In this document: positions 44,643-56,719 of the stretch, in pieces
Layout: every line of letters starts with the position of its first letter
Position numbering within the stretch: the first letter of the stretch is position 1
NCBI RefSeq assembly: GCF_001690595.1
Contig: NZ_LZHH01000028.1
Span: 44,488-108,487, forward strand
Origin: Gilliamella sp. Choc5-1
GTDB taxonomy: Bacteria; Pseudomonadota; Gammaproteobacteria; Enterobacterales; Orbaceae
DNA: 64,000 nt
Reading direction: 5' to 3'
Program-made: the position numbers and the translations under genes
The notes under the pieces: model-generated
Told to the model about the DNA's origin: nothing
The model's input: only the letters and a program-made list of their open reading frames with translations
Databases searched by the model: none

Positions 44643-47492
44643 TTGCTTATGTCAGAATTTAACTCGTCTTTTTCTTCTTTGCTTGAACAACAAAAACAAA
44701 AAGTCGCCCTTCAACTTGACCGATGTAATCTGGCTCAAGTGCAAGCTCACCTTGATATTTTGCTGCAGAGTGACTTTTTGGTTGATGCGTTTTGTCGATT
44801 CCCTAATTGGTTTGCCGACATAATACAAAATCCACCGCAAGCCGATGAACGGCAATTTTATCAATCTTGGTTAGATGCGCAATTAATAGATGTGACCGAT
44901 GAAGCTATTTTTATGAAAACGCTTAGGCTGTTTCGGCATTTTATGTTAGTGCGCCTTGAGTGGTCACAATTGGCGAAAATAAGTCATGATGAGCAGATTT
45001 TATTGCAATTGACCGAATTGGCCGAGGTGATTATTGTTACAGCTCGTAATTGGCTTTATGAGCTTAGTTGCAAAGAGTGGGGAACACCTTGTAATGATCA
45101 AGGTCAGGCTCAGCCACTGTTGATTTTAGGTATGGGCAAATTGGGCGGTGGGGAACTGAACTTTTCGTCCGATATTGATTTGATTTTTACTTATCCAGAG
45201 CATGGGCAAACAAAAGGTAGCCGTCGAGAATTAGATAATGCTGTCTTTTTTACTCGATTAGGTCAACGCTTAATTAAAGCGCTCGATCAAATTACTGAAG
45301 ATGGCTTTGTGTATCGGGTGGATATGCGTTTGCGTCCGCTTGGCGATGGGGGGCCTTTAGTTTTGAGCTTTTCTTCTATGGAAGATTACTATCAAGAGCA
45401 AGGTCGAGATTGGGAACGCTATGCTATGGTTAAAGCCAAAGTTCTTGGTGATCAGCATGCTCCTTATGTAGGCGAACTGTATCAAATGTTGAAGCCTTTT
45501 GTTTATCGTCGCTATATTGATTTTAGTGTTTTACAATCATTGCGTAATATGAAAAGCATGATTGAACGCGAAGTGCGTCGCCGTGGTTTAAAAAATAACA
45601 TTAAGCTTGGTGCCGGTGGGATTCGTGAAATAGAGTTTATTGTGCAAGTTTTTCAGCTTATTCGTGGTGGACGAGTAGTGGGATTGCAAACTCGTTCGCT
45701 ATTAAATGCGCTTAATGTGATTGAACAAGAATCGCTACTTGCACCGAGTGAGGTATCGTTATTACGAGAAAATTACCTATTTTTACGCCGTTGTGAAAAC
45801 CTTCTACAAGCTATTGCTGACGAACAGACCCAAACCTTGCCAGATAATGCACTGGATCAAGTTCGTTTAGCAACAAGCATGGGCTTTAATCATTGGCATG
45901 ATTTTGAACAAGCGTTATCAGTACGAATGCAACATAATCGCCAAATTTTTAATGAACTTATTGGCGAAAACGAATCAGAATCTACTTTAACAACCAAGTC
46001 TTATAATGATCAATTTGATGATCTTTGGGTGCCAGATCTCCAAATTAGTGATGTCAGCGCAGTGTTACCCAATTATTCAGAAACACAAATCGCACAGATC
46101 CATCAAATGCTAATACAATTTCGTGATGATATTGGTAAACGTACAATTGGTGTGCGGGGGCGTGAAATACTCGATCAATTAATGCCACGCTTATTAGAAT
46201 CTATCTGTAATGAAAAGCAACTAACAATCGTGCTATCAAGAATTTTGCCGTTACTTGTTAATATTGTTAGTCGTACCACTTATTTAGAACTGTTACTTGA
46301 ATATCCAACCGCTTTGAAGCAATTAATTCGCTTATGTAGTGCTTCACCAATGATTAGTGATCAGCTAGCTCATTATCCTATATTGTTAGATGAGCTTATT
46401 GATATCAATTCGCTTTATCAGACTGTTGCCCCAAATGAATATAAAAGTCAGCTTTATCAATATTTATTGCGTATTGAAGTGGATGATGAAGAACAACAAC
46501 TTGAAGCTTTACGTCAATTTAAACAAATGCAATTACTGCATATTGCCGCAGCCGATGTTGAGCATGTGTTAACTACTATGAAAGTGAGTGATCATCTAAC
46601 TTATGTAGCCGAAGCTTTATTAGATTTTGTTGTACAAATGGCATGGAATCAAATGATTGCTCGCTATGGTAAGCCTGAGCATTTGGCTGATAATCATAAA
46701 GGTTTGGTGGTAATTGGCTATGGTAAATTAGGTGGTTGGGAACTGGGTTATGGTTCGGATCTCGATCTGGTTTTTTTACATGATTGTCCTGTTAATAGCG
46801 TCACCGATGGTGACAAGCAGATCGATAGCCGTCAATTTTATTTGCGCCTTGTACAACGTATTATTCATTTATTTAATGTACGCACTAGCTTTGGTATTTT
46901 ATATGAAGTTGATGTAAGACTTCGCCCTCAAGGTGATGCAGGGCTTCTTGCTTGTAGTTTAGATGCGTTCGAAGATTACCAAAAAAATGAAGCGTGGACA
47001 TGGGAACATCAAGCTTTAGTACGAGCCAGAGCTGTATATGGTGAAGTCGAATTAATCGATCGTTTTAATCAAATTCGCCATAATGTACTTTGTAAAAAGC
47101 GTGATGAAGTTGTATTAAAAAAAGAAGTGCGTGAAATGCGTGAAAAAATGCGCTCACATTTAGGTAGCACTCAAGATAACTCATTCAATTTAAAAATTGA
47201 TGAGGGTGGAATTGGTGATATTGAATTTTTATCACAATATTTGGTGCTTAATTATGCTTACCAGCATCCTCAAATGACAAAATGGAGTGATAATGTTCGT
47301 ATTTTAGAGCTAGCAACAAAATATCAAATTATCGATAGTCACGAAGCACAGCAACTAACGCAAGCTTATATTGATATGCGTAATAAAACCCATCAACTTG
47401 CGTTGCAATTATTACCAAGTACGGTGGATAGTGTGCAGTTTAAGCAAGAAACAGAAATAGTTAATCAAAGTTGGCAAAAGTGGCTGAAATAA
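44643..47492 (+). CDS. glnE: Bifunctional glutamine synthetase adenylyltransferase/deadenylylase
   Basis: Adds and removes AMP on GlnA in response to PII and glutamine. The 949-aa protein has both nucleotidyltransferase halves: N-terminal deadenylylase with [20 protein letters not shown] and C-terminal adenylyltransferase with [20 protein letters not shown] (G-S-D-L-D metal motif), each followed by its GlnD_UR_UTase-like helical part ([16 protein letters not shown]). Length equals E. coli GlnE (946). No ribosome binding site stronger than GAGAG is seen. The strong terminator after the gene ends the ygiF-glnE unit. Confidence 0.97.
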   Translation: MLMSEFNSSFSSLLEQQKQKVALQLDRCNLAQVQAHLDILLQSDFLVDAFCRFPNWFADIIQNPPQADERQFYQSWLDAQLIDVTDEAIFMKTLRLFRHFMLVRLEWSQLAKISHDEQILLQLTELAEVIIVTARNWLYELSCKEWGTPCNDQGQAQPLLILGMGKLGGGELNFSSDIDLIFTYPEHGQTKGSRRELDNAVFFTRLGQRLIKALDQITEDGFVYRVDMRLRPLGDGGPLVLSFSSMEDYYQEQGRDWERYAMVKAKVLGDQHAPYVGELYQMLKPFVYRRYIDFSVLQSLRNMKSMIEREVRRRGLKNNIKLGAGGIREIEFIVQVFQLIRGGRVVGLQTRSLLNALNVIEQESLLAPSEVSLLRENYLFLRRCENLLQAIADEQTQTLPDNALDQVRLATSMGFNHWHDFEQALSVRMQHNRQIFNELIGENESESTLTTKSYNDQFDDLWVPDLQISDVSAVLPNYSETQIAQIHQMLIQFRDDIGKRTIGVRGREILDQLMPRLLESICNEKQLTIVLSRILPLLVNIVSRTTYLELLLEYPTALKQLIRLCSASPMISDQLAHYPILLDELIDINSLYQTVAPNEYKSQLYQYLLRIEVDDEEQQLEALRQFKQMQLLHIAAADVEHVLTTMKVSDHLTYVAEALLDFVVQMAWNQMIARYGKPEHLADNHKGLVVIGYGKLGGWELGYGSDLDLVFLHDCPVNSVTDGDKQIDSRQFYLRLVQRIIHLFNVRTSFGILYEVDVRLRPQGDAGLLACSLDAFEDYQKNEAWTWEHQALVRARAVYGEVELIDRFNQIRHNVLCKKRDEVVLKKEVREMREKMRSHLGSTQDNSFNLKIDEGGIGDIEFLSQYLVLNYAYQHPQMTKWSDNVRILELATKYQIIDSHEAQQLTQAYIDMRNKTHQLALQLLPSTVDSVQFKQETEIVNQSWQKWLK

Positions 47493-47500
47493 TAGTATTA

Positions 47501-47527
47501 AAAAACGCCGACTAGAACGGCGTTTTT
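47501..47527. terminator. Bidirectional terminator between convergent glnE and ttcA
   Basis: AAAAACGCCG (47501-47510) pairs perfectly with CGGCGTTTTT (47518-47527), 7-nt loop. The A/T runs on both sides serve both strands. It lies between the convergent ends of glnE and ttcA. Confidence 0.92.
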
Positions 47528-47546
47528 AATATTTCAACTGGCTTAA

Positions 47547-48446
47547 TTATTTAACTTCTTTCCATAAAATCAAATCTTGATCTTCAAGATCTGAACTATC
47601 AAAGCCTACTATCGGTTTGATATCTTCACGGTCAAAAGCAATATCGCCACCATTCACGGCAAGATCACCTTTTTGAATTCCTTTGAAATCGAACAAATTG
47701 GTATCACAAAGATGGGATAGGGTAATGTTTTGTGTGGCACGGAACATGGTCTCAATTCGACCTGGGAATTTTTTATCCCATTCATTTAGCATCTCTTTAA
47801 TCACTTGCCTTTGTAAGTTTGGTTGCGAGCCACAAAGGTTACACGGAATTATTGGAAATTGCTTAATTTCGGCATATTTAGCGATGTCCTTTTCTTTACA
47901 ATAAGCCAGTGGTCGTATAATGATATGTTCGCCCGAATCATTCATTAATTTAGGTGGCATTGCTTTGAGTTTGCCACCATAAAACATGTTTAAAAAGAGC
48001 GTTTCTAAAATATCATCACGATGATGTCCAAGGGCTATTTTAGTTGCGCCAAGTTCGGTGGCTGTGCGGTATAAAATACCACGGCGTAGTCGTGAGCAAA
48101 GCGAGCAAGTTGTTTTACCTTCAGGAATTTTATCTTTGACAATGCCGTAGGTGTTTTCTTGCACGATTTTATATTCAATGCCTAATGAATTTAGATATTC
48201 AGGCAATACATGTTCAGGAAATCCTGGTTGTTTTTGATCTAAATTAACCGCTATTAGATCAAAATTTACTGGCGCACTGATTTTTAAGTTGATAAGAATA
48301 TCAAGCAAAGTGTAACTATCTTTACCGCCAGACAAGCAAACCATAATACGATCGCCTTCTTCGATCATATTAAAGTCAGCGATTGCCTCGCCAGTTAAGC
48401 GACGCAATCGTTTATGTAGTTTATTTTGATTATATGTATTCATCAC
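47547..48446 (-). CDS. ttcA: tRNA 2-thiocytidine synthetase TtcA
   Basis: Makes 2-thiocytidine at position 32 of tRNA using ATP, a 4Fe-4S cluster and sulfide. The 299-aa protein has the PP-loop SGGKDS at 39-44, CxxC in [12 protein letters not shown] (about 114) and a third cysteine site in PCNLCGSQ, which together bind the cluster, plus [14 protein letters not shown]. Length and motifs fit E. coli TtcA (311). It is transcribed after efpL (12 bp gap), on the minus strand. Confidence 0.95.
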   Translation of the reverse strand: MMNTYNQNKLHKRLRRLTGEAIADFNMIEEGDRIMVCLSGGKDSYTLLDILINLKISAPVNFDLIAVNLDQKQPGFPEHVLPEYLNSLGIEYKIVQENTYGIVKDKIPEGKTTCSLCSRLRRGILYRTATELGATKIALGHHRDDILETLFLNMFYGGKLKAMPPKLMNDSGEHIIIRPLAYCKEKDIAKYAEIKQFPIIPCNLCGSQPNLQRQVIKEMLNEWDKKFPGRIETMFRATQNITLSHLCDTNLFDFKGIQKGDLAVNGGDIAFDREDIKPIVGFDSSDLEDQDLILWKEVK

Positions 48447-48457
48447 AATTTTATTGG

Positions 48458-49030
48458 TTATTCGGCACGGCTCATGTAACGACGTTCAGCAATATGAACT
48501 TTGACTTTTTCGTGGTTATCAATATATTCAGGAACCTGAATAACAAGCCCTGTTGATAAGGTGGCAGGCTTAGTTCGTGCGCTTGCTGAAGCGCCTTTAA
48601 TACTTGGCGAAGTTTCAATAATTTCTAGATCAACGGTTTGTGGTAGTTCTAATGCAATAACTTCATCATCAGCCATTAACACTTGTATTCCATCCATTCC
48701 ACCTTCAGGAATAAATAAAAGTTCTTCTTCAATTTGTTCTTTTTTGAAGATAAATGGTGTGTAGTCTTCGTTATCCATAAACACGTATTCGTCGCCATCA
48801 ATATACGAAAAGCTAACAGGACGGCGTGATAGTTCAATGGTATCGAGAATGTCATCGCCCTTAAAGCGTTCTTCCACTTTGCCATCATTTTTGACATCGG
48901 TAAAACGCATTTTATAAAGCGTACTAGCGCCCCGTGCGCTTGGGCTTTGCACATCGATGTCTTTAACTAATAATAATTTGCCATTATAAGTGACGGCATC
49001 GCCACGTTTTATTTCATTTGCTTTAGCCAT
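48458..49030 (-). CDS. efpL: Elongation factor P-like protein EfpL (YeiP)
   Basis: A 190-aa EF-P paralogue that helps ribosomes stalled at proline and similar motifs. Three-domain EF-P fold: KOW-like N-terminus ([27 protein letters not shown]), OB domains to the end. The tip loop reads [12 protein letters not shown], with Arg and not the modifiable Lys34 of true EF-P, the mark of YeiP/EfpL. E. coli YeiP has 190 aa. Same operon as ttcA; divergent from yeiW. Confidence 0.95.
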   Translation of the reverse strand: MAKANEIKRGDAVTYNGKLLLVKDIDVQSPSARGASTLYKMRFTDVKNDGKVEERFKGDDILDTIELSRRPVSFSYIDGDEYVFMDNEDYTPFIFKKEQIEEELLFIPEGGMDGIQVLMADDEVIALELPQTVDLEIIETSPSIKGASASARTKPATLSTGLVIQVPEYIDNHEKVKVHIAERRYMSRAE

Positions 49031-49146
49031 AATATTTATTCTTCACAATTAATAAAGAGGTTAAAAAATTAGCTCGCTATTTTACCGCTAACTTGCTATT
49101 GTCACCATCAAAATTTATCGGTTATCTCTAAAATAAAAGAAATATT

Positions 49147-49413
49147 ATGGCAGATTTAGTAATATGTCGAAAAAACTGCGGCGCTTGTTGTATTGCTCCT
49201 TCAATATCATCACCTATCCCAGGTATGCCTAAAGGGAAGCCAGCAGGTGTGGCTTGTATTCATTTAGATAATAATTATCAATGCAAATTATTTTTGCATC
49301 CATCAAGACCAACTGTATGCGGTCATTTAAAACCCTGCATTGAGATGTGTGGCAATAATCAAGCGCAAGCATTGAATTATTTAACTCAATTAGAACAGTT
49401 AACTAAAGGCTAG
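49147..49413 (+). CDS. yeiW: YeiW-like cysteine-cluster protein (UPF0153/YkgJ family)
   Basis: An 88-aa protein with the zinc- or iron-binding cysteine cluster CRKNCGACC, then a P-rich loop ([17 protein letters not shown]) and further Cys (CIHLD, CKLF, CGHLKPC, MCGNN). E. coli YeiW has the same blocks [23 protein letters not shown] and MCGN, and is a neighbour of yeiP there as well. Function unknown. It is divergent from efpL with 116 bp in between. Confidence 0.88.
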   Translation: MADLVICRKNCGACCIAPSISSPIPGMPKGKPAGVACIHLDNNYQCKLFLHPSRPTVCGHLKPCIEMCGNNQAQALNYLTQLEQLTKG

Positions 49414-49622
49414 ATATTGCTTAAATTTAACAAATCAATTCAATTATTAGAATTATTTATCTCGCACTATATTTTTTTTGATAAACTTCTTCCACTTTAT
49501 TAGAAAATGATAAATATCAATAATTTTAAGTTCGATTTTTGGTCATTAATTGCTTTATAAACATATCAAATAATTGACTGATTTATTATCAAGCTTAATT
49601 CCTTTAGGCAGAAGAAATAATT

Positions 49623-51065
49623 ATGAAAAATAAATTAAAACGAGATTTAAAAGCACGTCATTTAGCAATGATTGCTATTGGCGGCTCAATCGGTACGGGG
49701 CTATTTGTTGCATCTGGTGCAACAGTTGCACAGGCAGGTCCTGGGGGAGCTTTACTTTCGTACGCTATTATTGGTGTAATGGTATATTTTTTAATGACTA
49801 GTTTGGGTGAACTAGCCGCTTATTTACCTGTTTCAGGCACGTTTGCCACTTATGGCGCACGTTATGTTGATGAAGCCTTTGGTTTTGCAATCGGTTGGAA
49901 TTATTGGTATAACTGGGCAATTACCGTTGCGGTTGACCTAGTTGCCGCTCAGCTAGTTATCTCTTATTGGTTTGATGCTGGTCCTTATAGCTGGTTATGG
50001 AGTTTATTGTTTTTAAGTATCATCTTTTGTTTAAACTATATTTCAGTTAAAGGCTTTGGTGAAGCTGAATTTTGGTTTTCATTAATTAAAGTTGTCACGG
50101 TTATAATTTTTATTGTGGTTGGTTTATTAATGATTATTGGCATTTTTCATGGTGCCGAAGGGGCAGGTTGGCAAAATTGGACCATCAAAGAGGCGCCTTT
50201 TGCTGGTGGATTTTCAGCAATGATTGGCGTAGCAATGGTGGTTGGATTTTCATTTCAAGGTACCGAATTAATTGGTATTGCCGCGGGTGAATCAAAAGAT
50301 CCAGAAAAAAACATACCTAAAGCTATGCGGCAAGTATTTTGGCGAATACTGTTATTTTATATTTTTGCGATTTTAGTTATCAGCTTGATCATTCCTTATA
50401 CAGATCCTAATTTACTACGCAATGATGAAACTGATATTAGTGTTAGTCCATTTACTTTGGTGTTCCAAAATGCAGGATTATTGTCAGCGGCGGCATTTAT
50501 GAACGCGGTTATTTTAACTTCAGTCTTATCAGCAGGTAACTCAGGACTTTATGCTTCAACGCGTATGCTTTATGCACTTGCCAAAGAAGGTAAAGCGCCT
50601 AAAATCTTTGCTAAATTGTCATCTTCGGGCGTGCCACGCGTAGCGTTATTGGCAACAACATTTGTAGCGATGCTTTGTTTTTTAACTTCTATGTACAAAG
50701 ATCAAGAAGTCTATTTATGGTTACTAAATATGTCAGGCATGACGGGATTTATTGCTTGGCTTGGTATTGCTATCAGCCATTATCGTTTTAGAAAGGGCTA
50801 TATAATGCAAGGTAATAATGTTAATCAATTACCATATCGTTCAAGTTTTTTTCCATTTGGCCCTATTTTTGCCTTTGTATTATGCTTAATTATTACTCTT
50901 GGGCAAAATTACGAAGCTTTTTTACAAGATACCATTGACTGGAATGGCGTAATAGCTACCTATATTGGCATACCACTATTTTTGATGATTTATTTTGGCT
51001 ACAAAATTGTGAAAAAGACAAAATGGGTTAAATATGAACAGATGGACTTTTCTACAGAAGACTAA
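49623..51065 (+). CDS. lysP: Lysine permease LysP-like amino-acid transporter
   Basis: APC-family (amino acid permease) transporter with 12 TM segments, 480 aa. N-terminus KRDLKARHLAMIAIGGSIGTGLFVASGATVAQAGPGGAL is characteristic of the LysP group; GWNYWYNWAITVAVDLVAAQL, FSFQGTELIGIAAGESKDPEKNIPKA and SAGNSGLYASTRMLYALAKEGKAP match E. coli LysP (489 aa). Imports L-lysine with protons; LysP also senses lysine for CadC in enterics, but cadC is not in this window. No L-box riboswitch is visible in the 209 bp upstream. Confidence 0.9.
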   Translation: MKNKLKRDLKARHLAMIAIGGSIGTGLFVASGATVAQAGPGGALLSYAIIGVMVYFLMTSLGELAAYLPVSGTFATYGARYVDEAFGFAIGWNYWYNWAITVAVDLVAAQLVISYWFDAGPYSWLWSLLFLSIIFCLNYISVKGFGEAEFWFSLIKVVTVIIFIVVGLLMIIGIFHGAEGAGWQNWTIKEAPFAGGFSAMIGVAMVVGFSFQGTELIGIAAGESKDPEKNIPKAMRQVFWRILLFYIFAILVISLIIPYTDPNLLRNDETDISVSPFTLVFQNAGLLSAAAFMNAVILTSVLSAGNSGLYASTRMLYALAKEGKAPKIFAKLSSSGVPRVALLATTFVAMLCFLTSMYKDQEVYLWLLNMSGMTGFIAWLGIAISHYRFRKGYIMQGNNVNQLPYRSSFFPFGPIFAFVLCLIITLGQNYEAFLQDTIDWNGVIATYIGIPLFLMIYFGYKIVKKTKWVKYEQMDFSTED

Positions 51066-51095
51066 TTCACTCTTATAGCCTAAATTCCTTATCTT

Positions 51096-51123
51096 TCCGT
51101 CGACTAAAGTCGACGGATTTTTT
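51096..51123 (+). terminator. Intrinsic terminator after lysP
   Basis: TCCGTCGACT (51096-51105), two-base loop, AGTCGACGGA (51108-51117), then TTTTTT. The 10-bp stem is perfect; the real loop must open one or two pairs more. It stops lysP before the convergent infA. Confidence 0.88.
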
Positions 51124-51183
51124 ATTAAAAAAGAGAAAAATAAACCGTTATATAACCTAAACTCGTTTATTTTGATAACGATA

Positions 51184-51411
<228 letters not shown>

Positions 51412-51629
51412 TTAATAATAAATACAAATTAAATATATTTAACTGACTCATCTACCTTAACACGCTTAAGCACACAATAGCAAAACAAGAATGATGCTTT
51501 TATACCATCTTATTAGTGTGTTATTCGATGATTTAGCAAAGTTAAATATAAACACAAAAAACCGAATTTAAAATATATAAACACAGCGGCAAAATAATGC
51601 CGAAAAAACTGTCAGATGTAAAGTCCTTT

Positions 51630-52283
51630 CTACTTTTTCGTACCATAAAGCCCTTGTGTATGAATATATTGCCAAACTTTAGGTGGTAGCAAATTTTTAC
51701 AATTTTGTGCATTGTTGATATTTTGTCTGATTTCTGTAGCCGAAATATCCTCAAGTGGTGTATGTGCCAAATAGATATAACCATTTGGTGAATTATGTAA
51801 ATCTTTTACATCGTTGGTTTGATGCGTATCAATCCATTGTTGCAGTTTTGTATTATCGGTTTGGGTTGAATAACCAGGTCTTCGACAAATTAGCAAATGA
51901 CAATAATCAAGTAACGTTTGCCATTTATGCCAAGTTGGCAATCCTAGTAGTGAATCTTGTCCCATAATAAACGCCAGTGGCTTTTGGTTACCATTTTTGC
52001 ATCGCCATGCTTGTAGGGTTTCAACTGTATAAGATGGGCGAGTTGATGTTTCGGGCAAGATTTCGCTTACATCTAATGCAAATAAAGGCAAATCTTCAAT
52101 AGCTAATGCCAACATTGCTAAACGTTGCTCAGTATTTGCTTCGGGTTGCGGTTTATGCGGGGGAATATGATTAGGCAACAAACGAATTTGCTTTAAATCA
52201 ACTTCATTCGCTAATGAAATAGCAGGACGAAGGTGTCCATAATGGATTGGATCAAAAGTTCCACCTAATAACGCAGTTAACAT
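51630..52283 (-). CDS. nadD: Nicotinate-nucleotide adenylyltransferase
   Basis: Joins nicotinate mononucleotide and ATP to deamido-NAD. The 217-aa protein has the nucleotidyltransferase start LLGGTFDPIHYGHLRPA with (H/T)xGH, LLPNHIPPHKP, FIMGQDSLLGLPTWHKW, and the ISATEIRQ (ISSTxIR-type) motif near the C-terminus. It overlaps the end of holA by 7 bp, the E. coli holA-nadD arrangement. Confidence 0.97.
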   Translation of the reverse strand: MLTALLGGTFDPIHYGHLRPAISLANEVDLKQIRLLPNHIPPHKPQPEANTEQRLAMLALAIEDLPLFALDVSEILPETSTRPSYTVETLQAWRCKNGNQKPLAFIMGQDSLLGLPTWHKWQTLLDYCHLLICRRPGYSTQTDNTKLQQWIDTHQTNDVKDLHNSPNGYIYLAHTPLEDISATEIRQNINNAQNCKNLLPPKVWQYIHTQGLYGTKK

Positions 52284-53281
52284 TTATCTAAACCCATAAA
52301 TTGCATGGATAAACTAAATATAGCATCCCATATTCGCACTTGGTTATCATGCTTTAGACTGATTTCGATTTCAGTCAATTTTGCCAGTGAATTAAACAAG
52401 CTTGTCAGATCGCAACGATTTAAATAGCTTGTATAAATTGTTCTTTTATTTTGCCAAACTTTATACTCATCAAAGATTTGCTTGAATGATTTTTGTTGCA
52501 AGCCTTTTTTTAAGTTAATTAATAATATTAACTCTCGCTGAATAATCCGCAATAAAATTAAAGGTTCAAATTCATTCATTTTTAATTGCTGCAGAACATG
52601 AGTTGCCCGTTTGACTTTATGAGCAACCATTGCATCTATCCAATGATAAGGGGTAAATATAGCCGAATCGTTAATATTGCTTTCAACTTTATCATAAGAA
52701 ATGTTTTGGTCTGGGTACAACAACTTTAATTGTGCAATAACTTGCGTTAATGCTAGCAAATTTCCTTCATAATAGTAACAAAGTAACTCAATTGCTTTTG
52801 GTTCAATGGTTATTTGTTGTTGCTGCAAATAGCTTTTAATCCATTGTGGTAATTGCAAAGTATCGGGTGTGGCACAATTAACGACGACTAATTTATCTGA
52901 TAGCGTTTTATACCAAGTTGCGTTTTCTTGTGATTTTGTAATTTTATTAAGTGTAATTATCAGCGCAATATCTGGTGTTAAAATCTCACTTAACGTATTA
53001 AGTTTGGTACTAATACCTGCATTTAGTGCACCATCACCAAAATCAAGCAAAATCAATGTATTGTTAGAAAACAGATTCATTGCTTGGCAGCTATCTAAAA
53101 TGGCTGTCCAGTCAGTTTGATTATCAACCACAAACGTCAGTTGCTCATCAAAGCCAGCATGAGTAAAGGCTTTTCGTAACTCAGTTTGGACGTAATTTTG
53201 TAAATAAGGATCACTACCTAAAATTAAATAATAGGGCGATCCTAATTTATGGCTAATTTGATCCGCATTAATTTTAATCAT
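52277..53281 (-). CDS. holA: DNA polymerase III delta subunit
   Basis: Delta opens the beta clamp in the clamp loader. The 334-aa protein (E. coli 343) starts with the clamp-contact region and shows YYLILGSDPYLQNYVQTELRKAF, the AAA-like domain, ELLCYYYEGNLLALTQVIAQLKLLYP, and the C-terminal collar WQNKRTIYTSYLNRCDLTSL. Position leuS-lptE-holA-nadD is as in E. coli. Sequence divergence from E. coli is high, as expected for this subunit. Confidence 0.94.
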   Translation of the reverse strand: MIKINADQISHKLGSPYYLILGSDPYLQNYVQTELRKAFTHAGFDEQLTFVVDNQTDWTAILDSCQAMNLFSNNTLILLDFGDGALNAGISTKLNTLSEILTPDIALIITLNKITKSQENATWYKTLSDKLVVVNCATPDTLQLPQWIKSYLQQQQITIEPKAIELLCYYYEGNLLALTQVIAQLKLLYPDQNISYDKVESNINDSAIFTPYHWIDAMVAHKVKRATHVLQQLKMNEFEPLILLRIIQRELILLINLKKGLQQKSFKQIFDEYKVWQNKRTIYTSYLNRCDLTSLFNSLAKLTEIEISLKHDNQVRIWDAIFSLSMQFMGLDKC

Positions 53282-53288
53282 GACAACG

Positions 53289-53780
53289 TTAATTTACTGC
53301 ATCAATTGATTTTAATTTACGAATAATTTGCTTAGCCGCTTGTTTAAACATCTCATTTTCGATTGAATTTTGTTCAACTGTTTTTGCTAATGCTTCAGCA
53401 GGATTATCAAAAAACGTTCTAAAAATGCGTACATTTATTGGATAAGTCTGTTGACCTGCAATAATAACTTGTGCTTCAACCGTTAATACTAATTGATATT
53501 CGGCTGCTTTACCATCTTGATAAATCGAGATAGTGTTACGGCTTAGGTTTTCGCTTAACATCCTTAACGATGGTATTTTTTCAGTTGCGTTATTCGTTAG
53601 TGTAACTTTGTTATCATGTAATATCTCTTTCATTTCACGAGATAGGCGTCCATAAGGATCATAACTTACATAAGACATCGTCTTAAAACGCGCAGGAACT
53701 TCTGCCTCATGCTGTAAATGAAATCCACATCCTGTTAAGGATATTGCCAATAACATCAATAAAGCTAAATACTTTTTCAT
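53289..53780 (-). CDS. lptE: LPS-assembly lipoprotein LptE
   Basis: Outer-membrane lipoprotein that plugs the LptD barrel for LPS export. The lipobox is SLTGC (Cys18 or so) after a short signal peptide (KKYLALLMLLAI), followed by GFHLQHEAEVP, the start of LptE (GFHLR in E. coli). Then the beta-strands with SIYQDGKAAEYQLVLTVEAQV. Length 163 aa compares with 193 in E. coli; the shorter C-terminus is common outside enterics. It sits between leuS and holA. Confidence 0.93.
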   Translation of the reverse strand: MKKYLALLMLLAISLTGCGFHLQHEAEVPARFKTMSYVSYDPYGRLSREMKEILHDNKVTLTNNATEKIPSLRMLSENLSRNTISIYQDGKAAEYQLVLTVEAQVIIAGQQTYPINVRIFRTFFDNPAEALAKTVEQNSIENEMFKQAAKQIIRKLKSIDAVN

Positions 53781-53815
53781 ATCTATAACCGCCTAAATTT
53801 AGTTATCAAACAATA

Positions 53816-56398
53816 TTAACCAACAACCAGATTTAATAGCTTGCCTGGAACGTAAATTACTTTACGGATAACAACATCGCTCAAGTATTTTTGAATATTC
53901 GCCTCTTGTTTTGCTTGTGACATAACAAAATCTTGATCCGCATTCGCAGGCACTGTAAATTTGCCACGGACTTTACCGTTAATTTGTACAACAATGAGTT
54001 TTTCATCCTCGATCATCGCTGCCTCATCAGCAACAGGCCAAGAGGTATCATCAATCGATTCGTTATGACCTAAAGCTTGCCACATCACAAAACAAGCGTG
54101 CGGCATTATTGGGTAAAGCAAGCGAACAATTGCATTTAATGCCTCGTTCATTAGGGCGCGATCTTGCTCGGTTTCTTGTGGTGCTTTTTGTAAGCGGTTC
54201 ATAAACTCCATGACAGCGGCAATAGCGGTATTAAACGTTTGGCGACGACCAATATCATCACTTACTTTCGCAATCGTTTTATGTAATTCACGGCGTAACG
54301 CTTTTTGTTCACTAACCAAAGTTGTAACATTGAGTTTAGTCGTTTGACCTTTTTGCGCATGTTCATACACTAAACGCCACACACGTTTAATAAATCGGTT
54401 AGCACCCTCAACGCCAGATTCTTGCCATTCTAGTGTCATCTCAGCAGGAGATGCAAACATCATAAATAATCGAACGGTATCGGCACCATATTTTTCAACC
54501 ATTTCTTGCGGATCAATACCATTATTTTTGGATTTTGACATCTTTGTCATACCAGCATGAACTAGCTCATTGCCATGACTATCGACAGCTTTAGCTATTC
54601 GACCTTTGTCATCGCGTTCAATGGTAACTTCAGTTGGTGACACCCAAATACGCTCATTGGTTGGGCTGGTGTAATAAAATGCATCGGCTAACACCATACC
54701 TTGGCATAGTAAACGTTTTGCTGGTTCGTCTGCCGATACCAAACCAAAATCACGCATTAATTTATGGAAAAACCTAAAATAAAGTAAATGCATAATGGCA
54801 TGTTCAATACCACCAACATACTGGTCAACAGGTAACCAATAGTTTGCTGCTTTTTCATCTAGCATACCTTTATCATAATTTGGACAAGTGTAACGGGCAT
54901 AATACCAAGATGACTCCATAAAGGTATCAAAAGTATCCGTTTCACGCAAAGCAGGTTGACCGTTCACGGTTGTTTTTGCCCAATTAGGATCAGCTTTAAT
55001 TGGACTTGTTATGCCGTTCATTTCAACATCTTCTGGCAAAATAACTGGCAACTGATCTTCTGGTGTTGGCATAGTTGTGCCATCTTCAAGCGTTACCATT
55101 GGAATTGGCGCACCCCAATAACGCTGACGTGAAACGCCCCAATCGCGTAAACGGTAATTTACTTTACGCTGGCCAATACCTAGTGCAATTAATTTATCGG
55201 CAACGGCATTAAAGGCCTGCTCAAAATCAAGGCCGTCAAATTCGCCGGAATTAAATAATTTTCCGTGTTCAGTATAAGCTTGCTGTGAAAGATCGGGCGC
55301 ATTACCGTCTTGTGTTAAAATAACAGGATTAATTGGTAAGTTATATTTTGAAGCAAATTCATAATCACGCTCATCATGCCCCGGCACTGCCATTACTGCA
55401 CCTGTGCCATATTCAATTAACACAAAGTTAGCGATCCAAACAGGCACCTTTTTATTTGTTAAAGGGTGAATTGCATAAAATCCTGTCGCAATACCTTTCT
55501 TTTCCATCGTTGCCATATCCGCTTCGGCGGTTTTGGTATTTTTACATTCGGCAACGAATTCGGCAATTTTAGGATCGTTTTTTGCGGCTAATTGTGCAAG
55601 AGGGTGCTCTGCGGCAACTGACACAAAGCTAACGCCCATTAATGTATCAGGGCGAGTGGTATAGACGCGTAACTTATCAGCATAATTTTCAACAGCAAAA
55701 TCAAACTCAACGCCTTCAGAACGCCCAATCCAGTTACGTTGCATGGTTTTAACTTGTTCAGGCCAGCTTTCTAATGTATCTAAATCGTTCAGCAATTCTT
55801 CGGCATAATCTGTAATTTTAATAAACCATTGAGGGATCTCTTTGCGCTCAACTGGCGTGCTACAACGCCAACAGCAACCTTCAACGACTTGTTCGTTAGC
55901 AAGAACCGTTTGGTCGTTAGGACACCAGTTAACGGCAGAGGTTTTTTTATACACTAAGCCCTTTTCATACAACTTAGTAAAGAACCACTGTTCCCATTTA
56001 TAATATTCTGGGCGACACGTTGTCACTTCACGATCCCAATCATAACCAAAACCTAACAGTTGTAATTGCTTTTTCATATAAGCAATATTTTCATAGGTCC
56101 ATTTTGCAGGTGCAGTATTGTTTTTAACTGCAGCACCTTCAGCCGGCAAACCAAACGCATCCCAACCAATTGGTTGCAGTACATTTTTACCATTTAAACG
56201 CTGATAACGTGAAATGGTATCGCCGATAGTATAGTTACGCACATGACCAAGATGCAAACGCCCAGAAGGGTAAGGCAGCATCGATAAGCAGTAATATTTT
56301 TCTTTTGATGGATCTTCAGTAACGTGAAAGGTTTTATTTTCTTGCCAGTGTTTTTGTACAGTGGCTTCAATTTCATCTGGGCGGTATTGTTCTTGCAT
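53816..56398 (-). CDS. leuS: Leucyl-tRNA synthetase
   Basis: Class I synthetase, 860 aa as in E. coli. HIGH motif HLGH within [20 protein letters not shown] (about 40-58); zinc-region cysteines CPN..CCWRCS; the CP1 editing domain with [18 protein letters not shown] at about residue 618 ([11 protein letters not shown]); and the C-terminal tRNA domain. It heads the leuS-lptE-holA-nadD operon. Confidence 0.99.
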   Translation of the reverse strand: MQEQYRPDEIEATVQKHWQENKTFHVTEDPSKEKYYCLSMLPYPSGRLHLGHVRNYTIGDTISRYQRLNGKNVLQPIGWDAFGLPAEGAAVKNNTAPAKWTYENIAYMKKQLQLLGFGYDWDREVTTCRPEYYKWEQWFFTKLYEKGLVYKKTSAVNWCPNDQTVLANEQVVEGCCWRCSTPVERKEIPQWFIKITDYAEELLNDLDTLESWPEQVKTMQRNWIGRSEGVEFDFAVENYADKLRVYTTRPDTLMGVSFVSVAAEHPLAQLAAKNDPKIAEFVAECKNTKTAEADMATMEKKGIATGFYAIHPLTNKKVPVWIANFVLIEYGTGAVMAVPGHDERDYEFASKYNLPINPVILTQDGNAPDLSQQAYTEHGKLFNSGEFDGLDFEQAFNAVADKLIALGIGQRKVNYRLRDWGVSRQRYWGAPIPMVTLEDGTTMPTPEDQLPVILPEDVEMNGITSPIKADPNWAKTTVNGQPALRETDTFDTFMESSWYYARYTCPNYDKGMLDEKAANYWLPVDQYVGGIEHAIMHLLYFRFFHKLMRDFGLVSADEPAKRLLCQGMVLADAFYYTSPTNERIWVSPTEVTIERDDKGRIAKAVDSHGNELVHAGMTKMSKSKNNGIDPQEMVEKYGADTVRLFMMFASPAEMTLEWQESGVEGANRFIKRVWRLVYEHAQKGQTTKLNVTTLVSEQKALRRELHKTIAKVSDDIGRRQTFNTAIAAVMEFMNRLQKAPQETEQDRALMNEALNAIVRLLYPIMPHACFVMWQALGHNESIDDTSWPVADEAAMIEDEKLIVVQINGKVRGKFTVPANADQDFVMSQAKQEANIQKYLSDVVIRKVIYVPGKLLNLVVG

Positions 56399-56719
56399 GA
56401 CGAGTTAATGTCCTATCTATTATTGCTAATAAAAATATGCTGCTAATTGTATTGTTTATTGACACGTTTTACAAACGATATGTGAATCACAATATTGATT
56501 TCTTGCCATAATTAATTTAAATAAACACAACCAATTTCAGGTATAAAAATTGTCAGTTATCAAGTAACATTGGTTGTTGATATTGAATCAATAAAAAAAT
56601 AATAAGGGATTAAGTTGAAAAATAAAAAGAAACGTAACAAAAATAATTGCTATTTAATCAAACGTAAATAGCAATTAATGTTATGTAGAATAATGATTGG
56701 AGTCTAAATTTAAAACAGT
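56399..56719. other. Intergenic region leuS-bamD
   Basis: Contains the bamD terminator described separately (56644-56677, minus strand) and the leuS promoter region. The remainder is AT-rich. No gene is visible. Confidence 0.5.
56638..56677 (-). terminator. Terminator of bamD
   Basis: On the minus strand, TAATTGCTATTTA and TAAATAGCAATTA (56644-56656 and 56665-56677) form a perfect 13-bp hairpin with an 8-nt loop, followed by TTTTTG. It lies 42 bp beyond the bamD stop codon. Confidence 0.8.

Noticed and set aside
49414..49622. Possible lysine riboswitch upstream of lysP
   Set aside because: The gap of 209 bp is small for the about 170-nt L-box and I could not find its conserved five-stem core or a terminator/anti-terminator pair.
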